DNA of 64,000 nt from a virus. A program made the translations under genes and the position numbers. Position 1 is the first letter of the stretch; each line of letters starts with the position of its first letter. This document shows, in pieces, positions 7,026 to 16,559 of the stretch. Under the pieces are notes generated by a model. It was not told the DNA's origin, made no database searches, and was given only the letters and a program-made list of their open reading frames with translations. The stretch spans positions 78,669 to 142,668 of the IMG/VR virus record IMGVR_UViG_3300008267_010368; one strand, written 5' to 3'.

Positions 7026-9922
7026 TCAAAAATTAAAGAAGTTAAATCCGCTTCAGTATCAAACTCAAAAAATTCATCTTCATCAACCTTTGACACTTTT
7101 ATTTCTTTTTCCATCAACTCTTTATTATTTTTAACTCTACTTTCATCAACTAAATTAATGGTATCATCTATGTACATATAGTACGGATCGATTCCAACTG
7201 ACTGCCAAAATTTAATTTCCATATCAGATAGCGTTAACACCTCATCTAAATTGTCTTGATCCTTTTCTTTCATCGGAAATCCTCTACCCAATACAGTTTG
7301 TGACTTTGTAAAAATTGGTTGATCTTTAGGATCTTCAATTAAAATATCTTTTCTAATATCAGGACTATAAACAACAAGTAACGGCTCAATTCTTTTGTTA
7401 AATGCCGCCAAGTATCTTGGAACATTATACTCACCTAATAAATCAGGATTGTTTTCAATTTCTTTTTCATCAATCAAATAACAATTTAGAATCACTTCAC
7501 TTTTAGATAACATTTCAGGAGGAACCTCTCCATGAATATTCATATAATCTTCTATTTGTTTTTTTGTCATTTTTGTGGTTTTTTTCTGAACATCACCGTG
7601 TGATTTCTTTTCTCCATTATTAACATAATAGATAGTATCTCCTAAACCTGGTTTTTTTCCTGCATTCATTAAAAGTTCCATATGTGCCTGTCTAGACATT
7701 AAACTTCCCGCCTTTGTTGTTTTTGTAATATGTACTTTATAATCATCTATTGATTGTTTAACACGGGATTTGTTTGCTATTTTTGCTAACGGAATTTTTT
7801 TATTATAAATTTTACTTACATACTCATAATAAAAATCTAAAAACTCACCACCTTTACCATCAAGTAACATTCTTAATCCTTTATCCAAAAACTCTGCAAC
7901 ATATGTTTGAAGTTTTTTAGACTTAATAGAGTTACCAGTAAGTTTAACTTTACCTTTATCTGTAAGAAGTGCATAGTTTTTACGTGCCACGTTGATTGTT
8001 GCCGGCCATACACCATCAATATCAAGACCCATTTCATTTCGCATAAATAAGTCATTGTATTCTGCAACATCCGCTTCAGCACCCACATATTCTTTACCTT
8101 CTTTAACTAAACCATTAAGTCCTTTACCGATGTACTTATAGTTTTCTCTATCTTCAGGGGTTTCGAAGTTTACACCATCCGTGTCCATCACCAATGGAAC
8201 ATATCCACGTTTCATAAAGTACATAATCATCTGACGAAGATACTGTCTACCTGTACAAGTAATCTGTTCACCCATATCAATATCACCCCAAGGAAATACG
8301 TGAGGAGCAGATAACGAACCAAAGAATGCGTTGATAAAGATTTTAATTGGTAATTGTTTTCTATCGTATGAAATTGATGCTTTTAAATCTATTGATTTGT
8401 ATTCCCCCGCCAAGTTTTTATATTTAATACGAGTATCACGGAAATACTTTAACATACTTTTCATTGCACCTGTAACATCACAAGCAGGAAACACATCATG
8501 TACCAACTGAATGGAAGGGTATAGTGAAGAGTAGTCAAGTTTTAATACGTTTCTTGAATACCCAACCTGAACCAACCTAGAAAGTCCTCCCGTAAATTTA
8601 CGTTTTTCTTTCTTTTTAGGTAATGCCAAATTGTTTTTGTATGACCAAGCACACATAATCATTTTCCAAAGAGTTGCCGTACCCATAGTAGAAAGACGTT
8701 CGTATGTTGTTGGTACAAGTTTTGACAACAAGAAATTTGCTTGATTAAATTGCTCGTCAACAATCATTGTTTCATACAAGTCATCGTCCAAGTATTGTTC
8801 AATTATTTTGGAACCTGTTGTTTTATCATAGACATCAGTTCTTCTACCACAAACTTCATCTATATTTTCATCCAAACCAACTTTTTTGTAGGCTCCGTTT
8901 TCTTTATTCATCCAATAATCCTCATTGTCAAAATAAATTTTACCAATCTTATCTCCTTCAACATAAACACGATTTTGTTTTTCGGCTTCAATAAATTTGG
9001 TAATATACTTCAGAGACCAACTTTTAATATCTGAATTGATTGCTTGTGCCCTTCTTACTGCGTGTGCTATATCTATAATGTTGTAACCCCACATTTGTGT
9101 TTGTGTATAGGGTTCCATTTCATTTGCCAATTTCAATATTCCTTCTTTTTGTTTTAAAGTATAATCGGGGTTTAATGTTTTCGTTATTTTTTTAATGTTT
9201 AGATTTAATATTTCTGCTCTTTTTAGAATAAAAGGAAAGTCAAAGAATGCTGAGTTGTAACCACCAATAAGTGAAGGTTTTAATTCGTCGATTGTTTTGA
9301 AAAATTCGACAATCATCTTTCTTTCTTCATCAGGATTTTGTGCAGATAATAATTTCAAAAAACCACGATTGTCTTTCATTCCAATAAGGAATATACTACT
9401 TGATTTCGGATCAAGTCCCGTTGTTTCAATATCGAATACGAATCTATGGATTTCATCGTATTCTTCAAACCCTTTAAAAAGTCTTTTGTTTTTTTGAATT
9501 AAGTATTGTTCCACTGGAGATAAAACAGTAATACAATCTGAATTGTCCCTCCCCCAAGGATCAAGCCCACCACCTTTGAAAAAGTTTATAAGGTTAGAAT
9601 ATGTTTTTGTGGTTTTAACAATAAATGTTAAACCCGTTTTAAGTCTTTCATCACCGTGATCTTGAAGTTTTTCAATGATGATACCATTTTCAGACATTGC
9701 ACGTTTTTGTGCATCTTTATTATTTTTATAAAAATTTTTACCTCTTAAATCACCAACCCAAGCAAACGGAATAAAAGTATCCATTCGTAAAAGTTTACCT
9801 TTTACAGGGTCCTGTATTACTTTAAAAATTTTGGATGTTTTGTAATCGTATTCGATAGATACGATATATTTTTCTTCGTCTTCACCTAATAAAAAGCGTT
9901 CGATTTCTTCTTGTGCTACCAT
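7022..9922 (-). CDS. Family B DNA polymerase with 3'-5' exonuclease (T4 gp43-like)
   Basis: 966 residues, the normal length for a T4-type replicative polymerase. Exonuclease motif I is FDIETTGLD (about 163-171, Asp164/Glu166) and motif II is GYNSAFFDFPFI (about 225). Polymerase motif A is KLDYSSLYPSIQ (about 460), motif B is KIFINAFFGSL (about 530) and motif C is VMDTDGVNF (about 580), with both catalytic aspartates. The C-terminal acidic tail (DEDEFFEFDTEADLTSLIF) could be the sliding-clamp contact, as in gp43. It copies the phage genome with proofreading. It stands alone on the minus strand. A near-perfect 16-base palindrome lies about 30 bases upstream and may be an operator. Confidence 0.96.
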   Translation of the reverse strand: MVAQEEIERFLLGEDEEKYIVSIEYDYKTSKIFKVIQDPVKGKLLRMDTFIPFAWVGDLRGKNFYKNNKDAQKRAMSENGIIIEKLQDHGDERLKTGLTFIVKTTKTYSNLINFFKGGGLDPWGRDNSDCITVLSPVEQYLIQKNKRLFKGFEEYDEIHRFVFDIETTGLDPKSSSIFLIGMKDNRGFLKLLSAQNPDEERKMIVEFFKTIDELKPSLIGGYNSAFFDFPFILKRAEILNLNIKKITKTLNPDYTLKQKEGILKLANEMEPYTQTQMWGYNIIDIAHAVRRAQAINSDIKSWSLKYITKFIEAEKQNRVYVEGDKIGKIYFDNEDYWMNKENGAYKKVGLDENIDEVCGRRTDVYDKTTGSKIIEQYLDDDLYETMIVDEQFNQANFLLSKLVPTTYERLSTMGTATLWKMIMCAWSYKNNLALPKKKEKRKFTGGLSRLVQVGYSRNVLKLDYSSLYPSIQLVHDVFPACDVTGAMKSMLKYFRDTRIKYKNLAGEYKSIDLKASISYDRKQLPIKIFINAFFGSLSAPHVFPWGDIDMGEQITCTGRQYLRQMIMYFMKRGYVPLVMDTDGVNFETPEDRENYKYIGKGLNGLVKEGKEYVGAEADVAEYNDLFMRNEMGLDIDGVWPATINVARKNYALLTDKGKVKLTGNSIKSKKLQTYVAEFLDKGLRMLLDGKGGEFLDFYYEYVSKIYNKKIPLAKIANKSRVKQSIDDYKVHITKTTKAGSLMSRQAHMELLMNAGKKPGLGDTIYYVNNGEKKSHGDVQKKTTKMTKKQIEDYMNIHGEVPPEMLSKSEVILNCYLIDEKEIENNPDLLGEYNVPRYLAAFNKRIEPLLVVYSPDIRKDILIEDPKDQPIFTKSQTVLGRGFPMKEKDQDNLDEVLTLSDMEIKFWQSVGIDPYYMYIDDTINLVDESRVKNNKELMEKEIKVSKVDEDEFFEFDTEADLTSLIFD

Positions 9923-9951
9923 AAATATATTTTAAGTTTGGTCTATTAGCT

Positions 9952-9967
9952 GTTACACATGGGTAAC
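9952..9967 (-). promoter_or_regulatory. 16-base palindrome upstream of DNA polymerase
   Basis: GTTACACATGGGTAAC is palindromic at 14 of 16 positions and lies 30-45 bases before the polymerase ATG. It could be a protein-binding site or an RNA hairpin operator; T4 gp43 is known to repress its own translation through a hairpin. The role here is inferred. Confidence 0.35.
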
Positions 9968-10008
9968 ATTTACCTTCGTCTTAAATATAAGATTAATTCT
10001 TACTCTTG

Positions 10009-10362
10009 TCAAACAATATTGATATAAAGATTTTCTCTAATTGGTGATATTAGTTCTCCGTTAGGTAACAGTATACAAAATTCACCAACGTATCTTCCTT
10101 TTATTTTAGTATCATTTGCATTCCATTTGTAGTAAATATAGTATTCTTTTGGTGCGTTTGGTTGGATATTAAACTTTTGTACAACATAGGCTGGATTCAT
10201 GAAGATTTTCTGAATACCATTGTCAATATTCTTCATTGAAAATCTTATGTTTGAATTATATAAGACAGAATAGAAATTATTTGCAGCGTCTGTTCTACCA
10301 TCTTTTACTACATCCATTTTTAAAATTGGCAAAGAAGCTCCTTGTTGAATAAAAAATTCCAT
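10009..10362 (-). CDS. Baseplate/fibre protein resembling the BppU N-terminal domain
   Basis: 117 residues. The layout fits the Ig-like N-terminal domain of phage baseplate upper proteins: an opening FFIQQGASLPILKM strand, a central NIRFSMKN, then YYIYYKWNANDTKIKGRYVG and FCILLPNGE followed by LYINIV. In such proteins this domain anchors receptor-binding parts to the baseplate. It is the last gene of the fibre-region operon, 10 bases after the next gene upstream. Here the domain makes up the whole protein, with no receptor-binding extension. Confidence 0.5.
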   Translation of the reverse strand: MEFFIQQGASLPILKMDVVKDGRTDAANNFYSVLYNSNIRFSMKNIDNGIQKIFMNPAYVVQKFNIQPNAPKEYYIYYKWNANDTKIKGRYVGEFCILLPNGELISPIRENLYINIV

Positions 10363-10372
10363 TTATTTTTTG

Positions 10373-10615
10373 TTATTTGTTTTTCAATAAATTTAAAAGT
10401 TCTTTTCTTTCTTCTTTTGAAACAGGTTTACTTTTTGAGTAATCTATCATTTCTTTTATCTGTTCTTGGGAATATGTATTTAAAAGATTTTCTTTTATTG
10501 TTTCACATTCTTTAAATGTCATAATTAATGCATCGTTAGAGTTATCCACCCAAGTATCCAATTCTAATGATTGTAAAAATTTATTGTCTGTTGTTCTTTT
10601 AATTATTTTTACCAT
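10373..10615 (-). CDS. Small unknown protein in fibre operon
   Basis: 80 residues with a charged, helical C-terminal half rich in Lys and Glu (SKEERKELLNLLKNK). No recognised family. It lies 11 bases downstream of a virion protein gene and 10 bases before the BppU-like gene, so it is probably co-transcribed. Its size and position suggest a chaperone or small fibre accessory, but nothing in the sequence proves this. Confidence 0.6.
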   Translation of the reverse strand: MVKIIKRTTDNKFLQSLELDTWVDNSNDALIMTFKECETIKENLLNTYSQEQIKEMIDYSKSKPVSKEERKELLNLLKNK

Positions 10616-10626
10616 ATTTCTTATTT

Positions 10627-11586
10627 TTAATCGCTGTATACCTCAAAAGTTAATGTTCCACTTGAACAGAATCTATTTTTAAGATTTGTTGGTATTGTCA
10701 AATAAATGTCAGTACCGTCTTCAGAATATGTCCCCAAGAAACTTGTTTGAATATTACTATTTAAAACATTTACCAATTCTGGTAAATCATTGACTGTGAT
10801 ATTATCACCAACAAAAACATCAACATAATTTCCGTTACAATTCAATTGTATACTTGGATAACTAAATGAATAAGGAACTGTGACAGAACCATTAATTGTT
10901 AAAGGGGTTGTATCCAAATCTTGTTTAATATTTATTTCAATGGGAGTGTAAAATAAAGTATCATCAACAGAAAGTTGGGTGTCTGAGTTCCAAGCCTGAA
11001 AAATAATAATATCATCTAAAGAGTTAAATGAAGTTGGTTGGGAATAATATTTTACATAATCCAAATCTAACGCCAACCCAATTAATGTTTGTTGAGTTGC
11101 AACTGAAACCTTTCTCCTTGGAAAACCGTTATATTTCGGTCCAATATTTTGAGGATATGCTATATAAAATCCTGGTATAAAAAACATACTCCATTCGAGA
11201 TCATAACCTAAACTATTTTCTATAACGTCGACTACTAAATTCCCTGAAGATATTAATTCAGAATTACTAGACCAATCGTTTGGACAACACCCCGTTGCAA
11301 TAAAAACACAACCAGCTTGATTTATTGTTCCACTTTGGACATCAGCAACATTTGAAAAATCGTCACCGTTATTGTATGTATTTATTGTGTAAGTTTCACC
11401 AACAATTAACGAAAGGTTAAATGTGTTTAAATTAAAACCTGATATTGGAGCAGTTTGAGTTAAAAGTGCCTTGTAAGTTGCTACACCACTTGTTGTACTA
11501 CCAGTCACACTCAAATTACCATTTATGGTAATATCACCTGTTATTGTTTGTCCCGATACGTTATCTACTATATATTTTGTTGCCAT
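10627..11586 (-). CDS. Tail fibre/virion structural protein
   Basis: 319 residues. It begins MATKYIVDNVSGQTITGDIT, followed by NGNLSVTGSTTSG, the short beta-repeat style found at the start of phage fibres. The rest is Asn/Ser/Thr-rich and beta-predicted, with a Cys pair in ATGCCPND. No enzymatic motif is seen. It sits between a Cys-motif virion protein and small accessory genes in the fibre operon, so a role in the fibre or baseplate periphery is likely. Confidence 0.55.
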   Translation of the reverse strand: MATKYIVDNVSGQTITGDITINGNLSVTGSTTSGVATYKALLTQTAPISGFNLNTFNLSLIVGETYTINTYNNGDDFSNVADVQSGTINQAGCVFIATGCCPNDWSSNSELISSGNLVVDVIENSLGYDLEWSMFFIPGFYIAYPQNIGPKYNGFPRRKVSVATQQTLIGLALDLDYVKYYSQPTSFNSLDDIIIFQAWNSDTQLSVDDTLFYTPIEINIKQDLDTTPLTINGSVTVPYSFSYPSIQLNCNGNYVDVFVGDNITVNDLPELVNVLNSNIQTSFLGTYSEDGTDIYLTIPTNLKNRFCSSGTLTFEVYSD

Positions 11587-11597
11587 TTTTTTTAATT

Positions 11598-12164
11598 TTA
11601 TTTAGGAACATTTATAGTTCTATTGTTTATATATTCATTATAGTTATCTCTAAGAAGTTGTTGTTTTTGTTGAAACCCCGCATTGTTATTTCTTTCTTCT
11701 AAAGCCAAATCAAAAGGTGAAGGACTACATTCTTCACAAGTATTGAATTCTTCAGGTATACCTGAAAAAGTAGAACTTCCAGGATTATTAAAATTTTGTT
11801 CTGTAAATTCGTAACATTTTGGTTCAACATCTTCATCAATTAACATTTGATAAACTTTATTAATTGTAGGTAAAGTTAAAAAATTAGTAGAATTTATTTT
11901 GTAAATGTTTTCTGGAAATTCACATTCTGTAAAAGAAAATGAAGGGTTGAAAACACCAAAACATTCTATGCAATCGGGAAATACTTGACTTCCTTCGAAA
12001 GCGGTTGGTTGTAAGTCTGTTTGTTCAATAATAGAAAAACACCCCAAGTCAAAACCATTTCCGGCAACTAAAATAACCCCTCCAATGTTAAAAGTTTCTT
12101 TTTGTTCCGCAACAACATAAGTTTCACTAGGATTTATACAATTTTGTACTATAAAATTTGCCAT
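11598..12164 (-). CDS. Cysteine-motif virion protein (MANFIV family)
   Basis: 188 residues. The opening MANFIVQNCINPSETYVV closely matches the start of the plus-strand protein at 52927 (MANYIVEGCLDGLEYIV), and both carry closing CxxC motifs (here FPDCIEC and NTCEEC). Residues 75-150 repeat the module seen many times in the 671-residue protein at 50880. I infer a virion surface or fibre-adaptor protein built from small cysteine-stapled beta modules. The C-terminal 35 residues are polar and helical (QQKQQLLRDNYNEYINN). Confidence 0.6.
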   Translation of the reverse strand: MANFIVQNCINPSETYVVAEQKETFNIGGVILVAGNGFDLGCFSIIEQTDLQPTAFEGSQVFPDCIECFGVFNPSFSFTECEFPENIYKINSTNFLTLPTINKVYQMLIDEDVEPKCYEFTEQNFNNPGSSTFSGIPEEFNTCEECSPSPFDLALEERNNNAGFQQKQQLLRDNYNEYINNRTINVPK

Positions 12165-12166
12165 AA

Positions 12167-15100
12167 TTAATTATCTATATTTGTTATATTTAATACATCT
12201 GAATTATCATAATATGATAATCTTGGTGTTCCGTCTTGTCTATCGAAAATGTTTTTGTTCATGTTACTATCATATACATAAGTAGACATAGTAAAGTCAT
12301 AACCATATACTTGTGTCGATGTAATTATATTTTTAGTAAATCCACTACCAACGGTATTTCCTCCGAAATTGTTTGTACCATCATTACCAAAATTATTTCC
12401 AATTTGATTGTTTGTAAAATCATCACCAATTTGGTTATCGCCATTTGCATTTCCAAAAAAATCACCTACCACATTTTTTTGAAAACTATTTCCAATAGTT
12501 GAAAATGCAAAATAATTTCCGATTTTGTTACTTGAAAAATTATTACCTAAATCGTTTGTAACATAAACGTTGCCGATTTGGTTGTCTGAAAATCCAGTCA
12601 GGATAGTATTAAAAATAAATGAATTACCTATTACGTTGTTAGAAAAATTTTCATCACATGCGTTGAAGTAAAAATTATCCCCGATTGTATTGTTTTGAAA
12701 ACCGTTATTGATTACATTTCCTCCGTCAGTATTTGTTCCATCGTTACCAAAATAATTTCCTATCTTGTTAAATTTGAAATCATTAATAATTGTGTTTTGA
12801 ATGTTACCTCCATTTTGTCCAAAATAGTCACCAATTGTATTACTTTCAAATCCATCACCAATTGTGTTTCCTATAAAATAATTTTTAATTGTGTTGTTTT
12901 CAAAATAATCACCAACTAAATTATTTGTATAATAATTACCTATGTTATTATTGTACATAAACGCCCCAACTTCGTTGAACTCAAAACGATCTAAAATTAC
13001 ATTACCATAAGGTGTACCACCACCAAAACCAAAATCGTTTCCAATTATGTTGTTGTAAAAATTGTTACCAATTTTGTTATATGCAAATCTTTCACCGTTA
13101 TTTGGTTGTGTATATATTGAATTCCATGTTGTCCCACTTGGTGATATACCTCCATTCCAAGATACTTCTGTAACAGTGTTATAGATACCATTTTGATTAC
13201 TTCTAGTGATTTCAACAACCCCAGGGACTATCACATCCACTTCAGAACCATTATTTGTTTTAGTAAAATAAATTGTTGGACCGATATTATTTCCTGATGA
13301 ATCTATTTCAGTTCTTTCCCACTGAAACCCACCACCATTACCGTTTTGTGTCCATTGGGTAATTTTAATTTTAAAATATTGTGAAGTTGGTACAACTTGC
13401 ATAACAAGTTCTTTGCCTAATACTTTACGTCCTATTTGTCCTCCACCTACAACTTGATTGAAAACGTCAAAAGTTCTTGATGTTACAGTACTCAAATCAA
13501 ACCAACTTGAAAGAGTGAAATTGGACGGTTTATTACTTTCGAAGTACTCACCAATATTGTTAGAAAAAAAGGAGTTACTCACTCGATTACTACGAAAATA
13601 ATATTTTGTTGAATTTTGATAAAAACTGTCGTTTACTACGTTTTGATTAAATCCGTTTCCAATTTCGTTAAGATTGAAATATGCACCTACTGTGTTATTA
13701 TTAAATCCATTTAATATTGTATTACCAACAAATTCTCCATTAATTGTGTTATTTTGATAGTTTGTACCTATTTGATTATTTTGGAATGTTTGTCGTATAG
13801 TATTATTATTGAAGTTATTTCTGATATAATTCCTATAAAATTCGAAGTCAGTCAAGTTACCAAAGTCTCCGATAGTATTATTATTAAATTCGTCTAATAT
13901 TTCATTTTTATAAAACCAAGAGTAAATGGTATTGTTATTGAAATTATTACCAATAATGTTACTATCAAAAGAATCATTATTTTCCGCTAATAATTGATTA
14001 TTATAAAAATAGTTACCAATCTGATTGTTTATTAGATTGACATTTAATAAATTTCTATAAAAATAATGACCGATGAAATTATCATCAATATCATTTGTTG
14101 ATACGTTTTCATAACAATAGTCCCCCCAAACGTTGTTTTGGTTATCAGTACCAAAAGTATTATTATAACAATAATCACCAAATTTATTACTTTCGTATTG
14201 ACCTTCTAAAAATACATTGTTAGATAATAAGAAAGTTCCTGAACCTGCATTTTGATAGTTGTTTGCATAATTTCCTATGTAATTATTTTTTGCATAACTG
14301 TTTGAAAGTGCATCACCAAAAGTTGTGTATTCAGCAAAATCATCACTATATACATTTGTTTGTTTGAAACTGAAGTATCCCGTTCCGTTTGTTTCTTCTA
14401 TTGCCTTATAGAAAGATGAACAACATCCAAACGATGATATAGTATCACCCGAAACATTCATAGTAGTATTATCGGTAATTCCTGTAATTTCGTAGAACAA
14501 AGAATTTCCATCCATATAAATTATATCACCAACAGTTAAACCCGTAAAGTATGTATTTGTACCAAGTACAGTACCATCGGATTGTAGTTCTATTGAACCA
14601 TTTAATTGTTGTCCAGGTCTAATAGTATATAATTTATATCTTTTAAATAAAACATTTCTGTGGTCATAATCAGTTCTGTTATTAAACTCATCAATTCTTT
14701 CAGTGATTCTACCAAAAGCAACTCCACCAGTAACCTCAGTTGTATTCCAAGTCCAGTCATATAATATTCTATCTTTAGGGTAAGATGGTTGATAAGCAAT
14801 CTCACTGATTGTGTTTGCACTTGTTGCTAAAACTAAAATAGGTTCAACAGGACCTTGTTTGTAATTACCTGTTGTTATAGGGCTACCATTATAATCAAAA
14901 TCAGGTTGATCGTAACAAGTTTGGTAATCTGTTATTAAATAATATTTTCCTTCACAAAGAGTCCCACCCGTTATATTATCAACTAATTCAGAATAGGTTA
15001 CAGATTCAGAATTACAAGGTAAATTTTGATATGTTGTTGCGGAAATAGTTGATGCAGTTAAACCTGAAGGAAAGAATGTTTCACCACTTACTGTACCTCC

Positions 15101-15286
15101 TGTAAATGTTGTACCACCGCCTTCAAAATTTATTGTATTACCACTCGGATCTAATCCTTCTAAATTATTAGTGAACGGATCGAATCCTAAAAAATAGGTG
15201 TTAGTTTGAGCGGACAACCCCGAAAAAGATAGTCCATTTATAAATTGAGTTTCAAAACCGTTATTTCTTAAAATTAATTTTCCCAT
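12167..15286 (-). CDS. Long tail fibre with 9-residue beta-helix repeats
   Basis: 1039 residues. Residues 1-310 form an N-terminal attachment region (GLSAQTNTYFLGFDPFTN, then a Thr/Ser/Gly-rich linker). From about 315 to 585 and again from about 735 to 1000 the chain is made of 9-residue repeats of the form xNNxIGxxF, predicted to fold as a right-handed beta-helix. The two helix stretches are separated by an inserted non-repeat domain at about 590-730 (KELVMQVVPTSQYFKIKI, QWERTEIDSSG). A fibre or receptor-binding role is likely. It is the first gene of the operon and has a well-spaced TATTTATA box upstream. Confidence 0.75.
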   Translation of the reverse strand: MGKLILRNNGFETQFINGLSFSGLSAQTNTYFLGFDPFTNNLEGLDPSGNTINFEGGGTTFTGGTVSGETFFPSGLTASTISATTYQNLPCNSESVTYSELVDNITGGTLCEGKYYLITDYQTCYDQPDFDYNGSPITTGNYKQGPVEPILVLATSANTISEIAYQPSYPKDRILYDWTWNTTEVTGGVAFGRITERIDEFNNRTDYDHRNVLFKRYKLYTIRPGQQLNGSIELQSDGTVLGTNTYFTGLTVGDIIYMDGNSLFYEITGITDNTTMNVSGDTISSFGCCSSFYKAIEETNGTGYFSFKQTNVYSDDFAEYTTFGDALSNSYAKNNYIGNYANNYQNAGSGTFLLSNNVFLEGQYESNKFGDYCYNNTFGTDNQNNVWGDYCYENVSTNDIDDNFIGHYFYRNLLNVNLINNQIGNYFYNNQLLAENNDSFDSNIIGNNFNNNTIYSWFYKNEILDEFNNNTIGDFGNLTDFEFYRNYIRNNFNNNTIRQTFQNNQIGTNYQNNTINGEFVGNTILNGFNNNTVGAYFNLNEIGNGFNQNVVNDSFYQNSTKYYFRSNRVSNSFFSNNIGEYFESNKPSNFTLSSWFDLSTVTSRTFDVFNQVVGGGQIGRKVLGKELVMQVVPTSQYFKIKITQWTQNGNGGGFQWERTEIDSSGNNIGPTIYFTKTNNGSEVDVIVPGVVEITRSNQNGIYNTVTEVSWNGGISPSGTTWNSIYTQPNNGERFAYNKIGNNFYNNIIGNDFGFGGGTPYGNVILDRFEFNEVGAFMYNNNIGNYYTNNLVGDYFENNTIKNYFIGNTIGDGFESNTIGDYFGQNGGNIQNTIINDFKFNKIGNYFGNDGTNTDGGNVINNGFQNNTIGDNFYFNACDENFSNNVIGNSFIFNTILTGFSDNQIGNVYVTNDLGNNFSSNKIGNYFAFSTIGNSFQKNVVGDFFGNANGDNQIGDDFTNNQIGNNFGNDGTNNFGGNTVGSGFTKNIITSTQVYGYDFTMSTYVYDSNMNKNIFDRQDGTPRLSYYDNSDVLNITNIDN
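12210..14340 (-). repeat. 9-residue (27-base) beta-helix repeats within the fibre gene
   Basis: Degenerate tandem repeats encoding xNNxIGxxF units, interrupted by a non-repeat insert at about 13090-13530. The repeats are visible in protein rather than as exact DNA copies. Confidence 0.7.
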
Positions 15287-15299
15287 TTTTTCTTTTTAC

Positions 15300-15307
15300 T
15301 ATAAATA
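15300..15307 (-). promoter_or_regulatory. Late-promoter-like box before 9-residue-repeat fibre gene
   Basis: GATATTTATAGT on the minus strand, 13 bases before the ATG at 15286. Spacing and flanks match the boxes at 52906 and 49373. Confidence 0.55.
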
Positions 15308-15388
15308 TCTATTTTATACGTAATTGTTGATGGGAAAGAAAATTAATTTAAAATCAGTTAAAAAAGTAAATAAAAAAAGAAAAATATT

Positions 15389-16267
15389 TTATATGGATTC
15401 TAAAACATTTTCGATATCAAACATTTCATCCAAACTATAGTATGGACATTCGTGGCTTATACCTTCAAATGAATAATCAAATAAGTAAGCATCAATTAAT
15501 TTAGTAGTACCTGATGGTTTTTTTGCCACAATATTGTTATGTAAAGAATAACCAAAGTTTTCAGGTGATGTTCCAATCCAAAAAACGGTAGAAGGTAGAT
15601 TTAAAGCCGCAGCAGCATGTTGTAAACAAGAATCAATAAGTATTCTTTTATCACTCGCTATTAGTAATCCGAAAAGTTCCATAGAAGAAATTTGATGTTC
15701 GACTATTTCACAGTCAGGCAACTTCATTGATCTTGGTTTACAAACTTGCACAATATGGTGTGAATCTTTGTATTTTTCAACTATTTGTAAAGCAATACTA
15801 TATGGTAAATCTCTTGTCCATGAATATGGTTGATTACTTTGTAAAAATCCACCATTAGTTTGTATAACAAGTATAGGTTTGTTTCTTTCCCAATTTAAAA
15901 CATTTCTTTGTTGTATGAAATTAAAATTCAAAATTGGTAATTGAAAATTATAATCAATTCCCATTATTTTACACCAATTTGAAATCAAATGTTTTTGTTT
16001 CAAAATATGTTGAGTTTCGTAATACGGTTCGTGTTTGAACACTAAGGTATCTTTATCTTTGATATAATCGTCATAAAAATACTGTGTAGAACCTAACTTA
16101 TAAACTCTGTAAACAGAAGGTAAATTTAAAAATATTTCAGGGTATGACGCGACAACAACTATTTTTCTGTCGTTGTATTTTTCTTTAAGTGATTTTAATA
16201 ATGCTGTTGCTGCTATATTTTTTCCTAAACCACCTTCTATATGCCAAACTAAATATTTTTCTTCCAT
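15389..16267 (-). CDS. GT9-like (heptosyltransferase-type) glycosyltransferase
   Basis: 292 residues with the GT-B layout of ADP-heptose:LPS heptosyltransferases. The N-terminal glycine loop is HIEGGLGKNIAATALLKSLK (about 9-28), followed by IVVVASYPEIF. The C-terminal nucleotide-sugar half has ILVIQTNGG, the IDSCLQHAAAALNLPSTVFW segment (about 212-231) and a GTSPENFGY loop. It would transfer a sugar from a nucleotide donor to an unknown acceptor. Its place among fibre genes, beside a sulfotransferase, suggests it modifies either the fibres or a cell-surface glycan. The substrate cannot be read from the sequence. Confidence 0.65.
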   Translation of the reverse strand: MEEKYLVWHIEGGLGKNIAATALLKSLKEKYNDRKIVVVASYPEIFLNLPSVYRVYKLGSTQYFYDDYIKDKDTLVFKHEPYYETQHILKQKHLISNWCKIMGIDYNFQLPILNFNFIQQRNVLNWERNKPILVIQTNGGFLQSNQPYSWTRDLPYSIALQIVEKYKDSHHIVQVCKPRSMKLPDCEIVEHQISSMELFGLLIASDKRILIDSCLQHAAAALNLPSTVFWIGTSPENFGYSLHNNIVAKKPSGTTKLIDAYLFDYSFEGISHECPYYSLDEMFDIENVLESI

Positions 16268-16289
16268 AAGAAAAATGTAAGAAGTTAAA

Positions 16290-16532
16290 TTATGAAATAA
16301 ATAATTTACCGTTTTCTATTGATAAATCAATATCGTTTTTTTGTTCTGTAGATAATGCTTCAGAAAACCAATCTTTACTCATCATAACTTCTAAATGTTC
16401 AAAATTACGTTTTACTGTGTTTTTATTTTCCTCATTTTTTTCTGTTGTCAACAAATTGTTTATTAAGTTAACAGAATCAAATGCTGCTAAAATACTACTT
16501 TGGATTTGTTCTTGTGTTAATTCTTCTTTCAT
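16290..16532 (-). CDS. Small acidic protein of unknown function
   Basis: 80 residues, helical and acidic (MKEELTQEQIQSSILAAFDS, later SEALSTEQKNDIDL). No family recognised. It sits between the sulfotransferase and the GT9-like gene with gaps of 22-27 bases, so it is part of the same unit. Confidence 0.6.
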   Translation of the reverse strand: MKEELTQEQIQSSILAAFDSVNLINNLLTTEKNEENKNTVKRNFEHLEVMMSKDWFSEALSTEQKNDIDLSIENGKLFIS

Positions 16533-16559
16533 TTTTTTATTTTTTTATGTTTTATTTTA

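Noticed and set aside
12236-12919. Plus-strand ORFs rich in Ile/Thr/Cys opposite the 9-residue-repeat fibre
   Set aside because: They mirror the repeat periodicity of the real gene and resemble no known protein.
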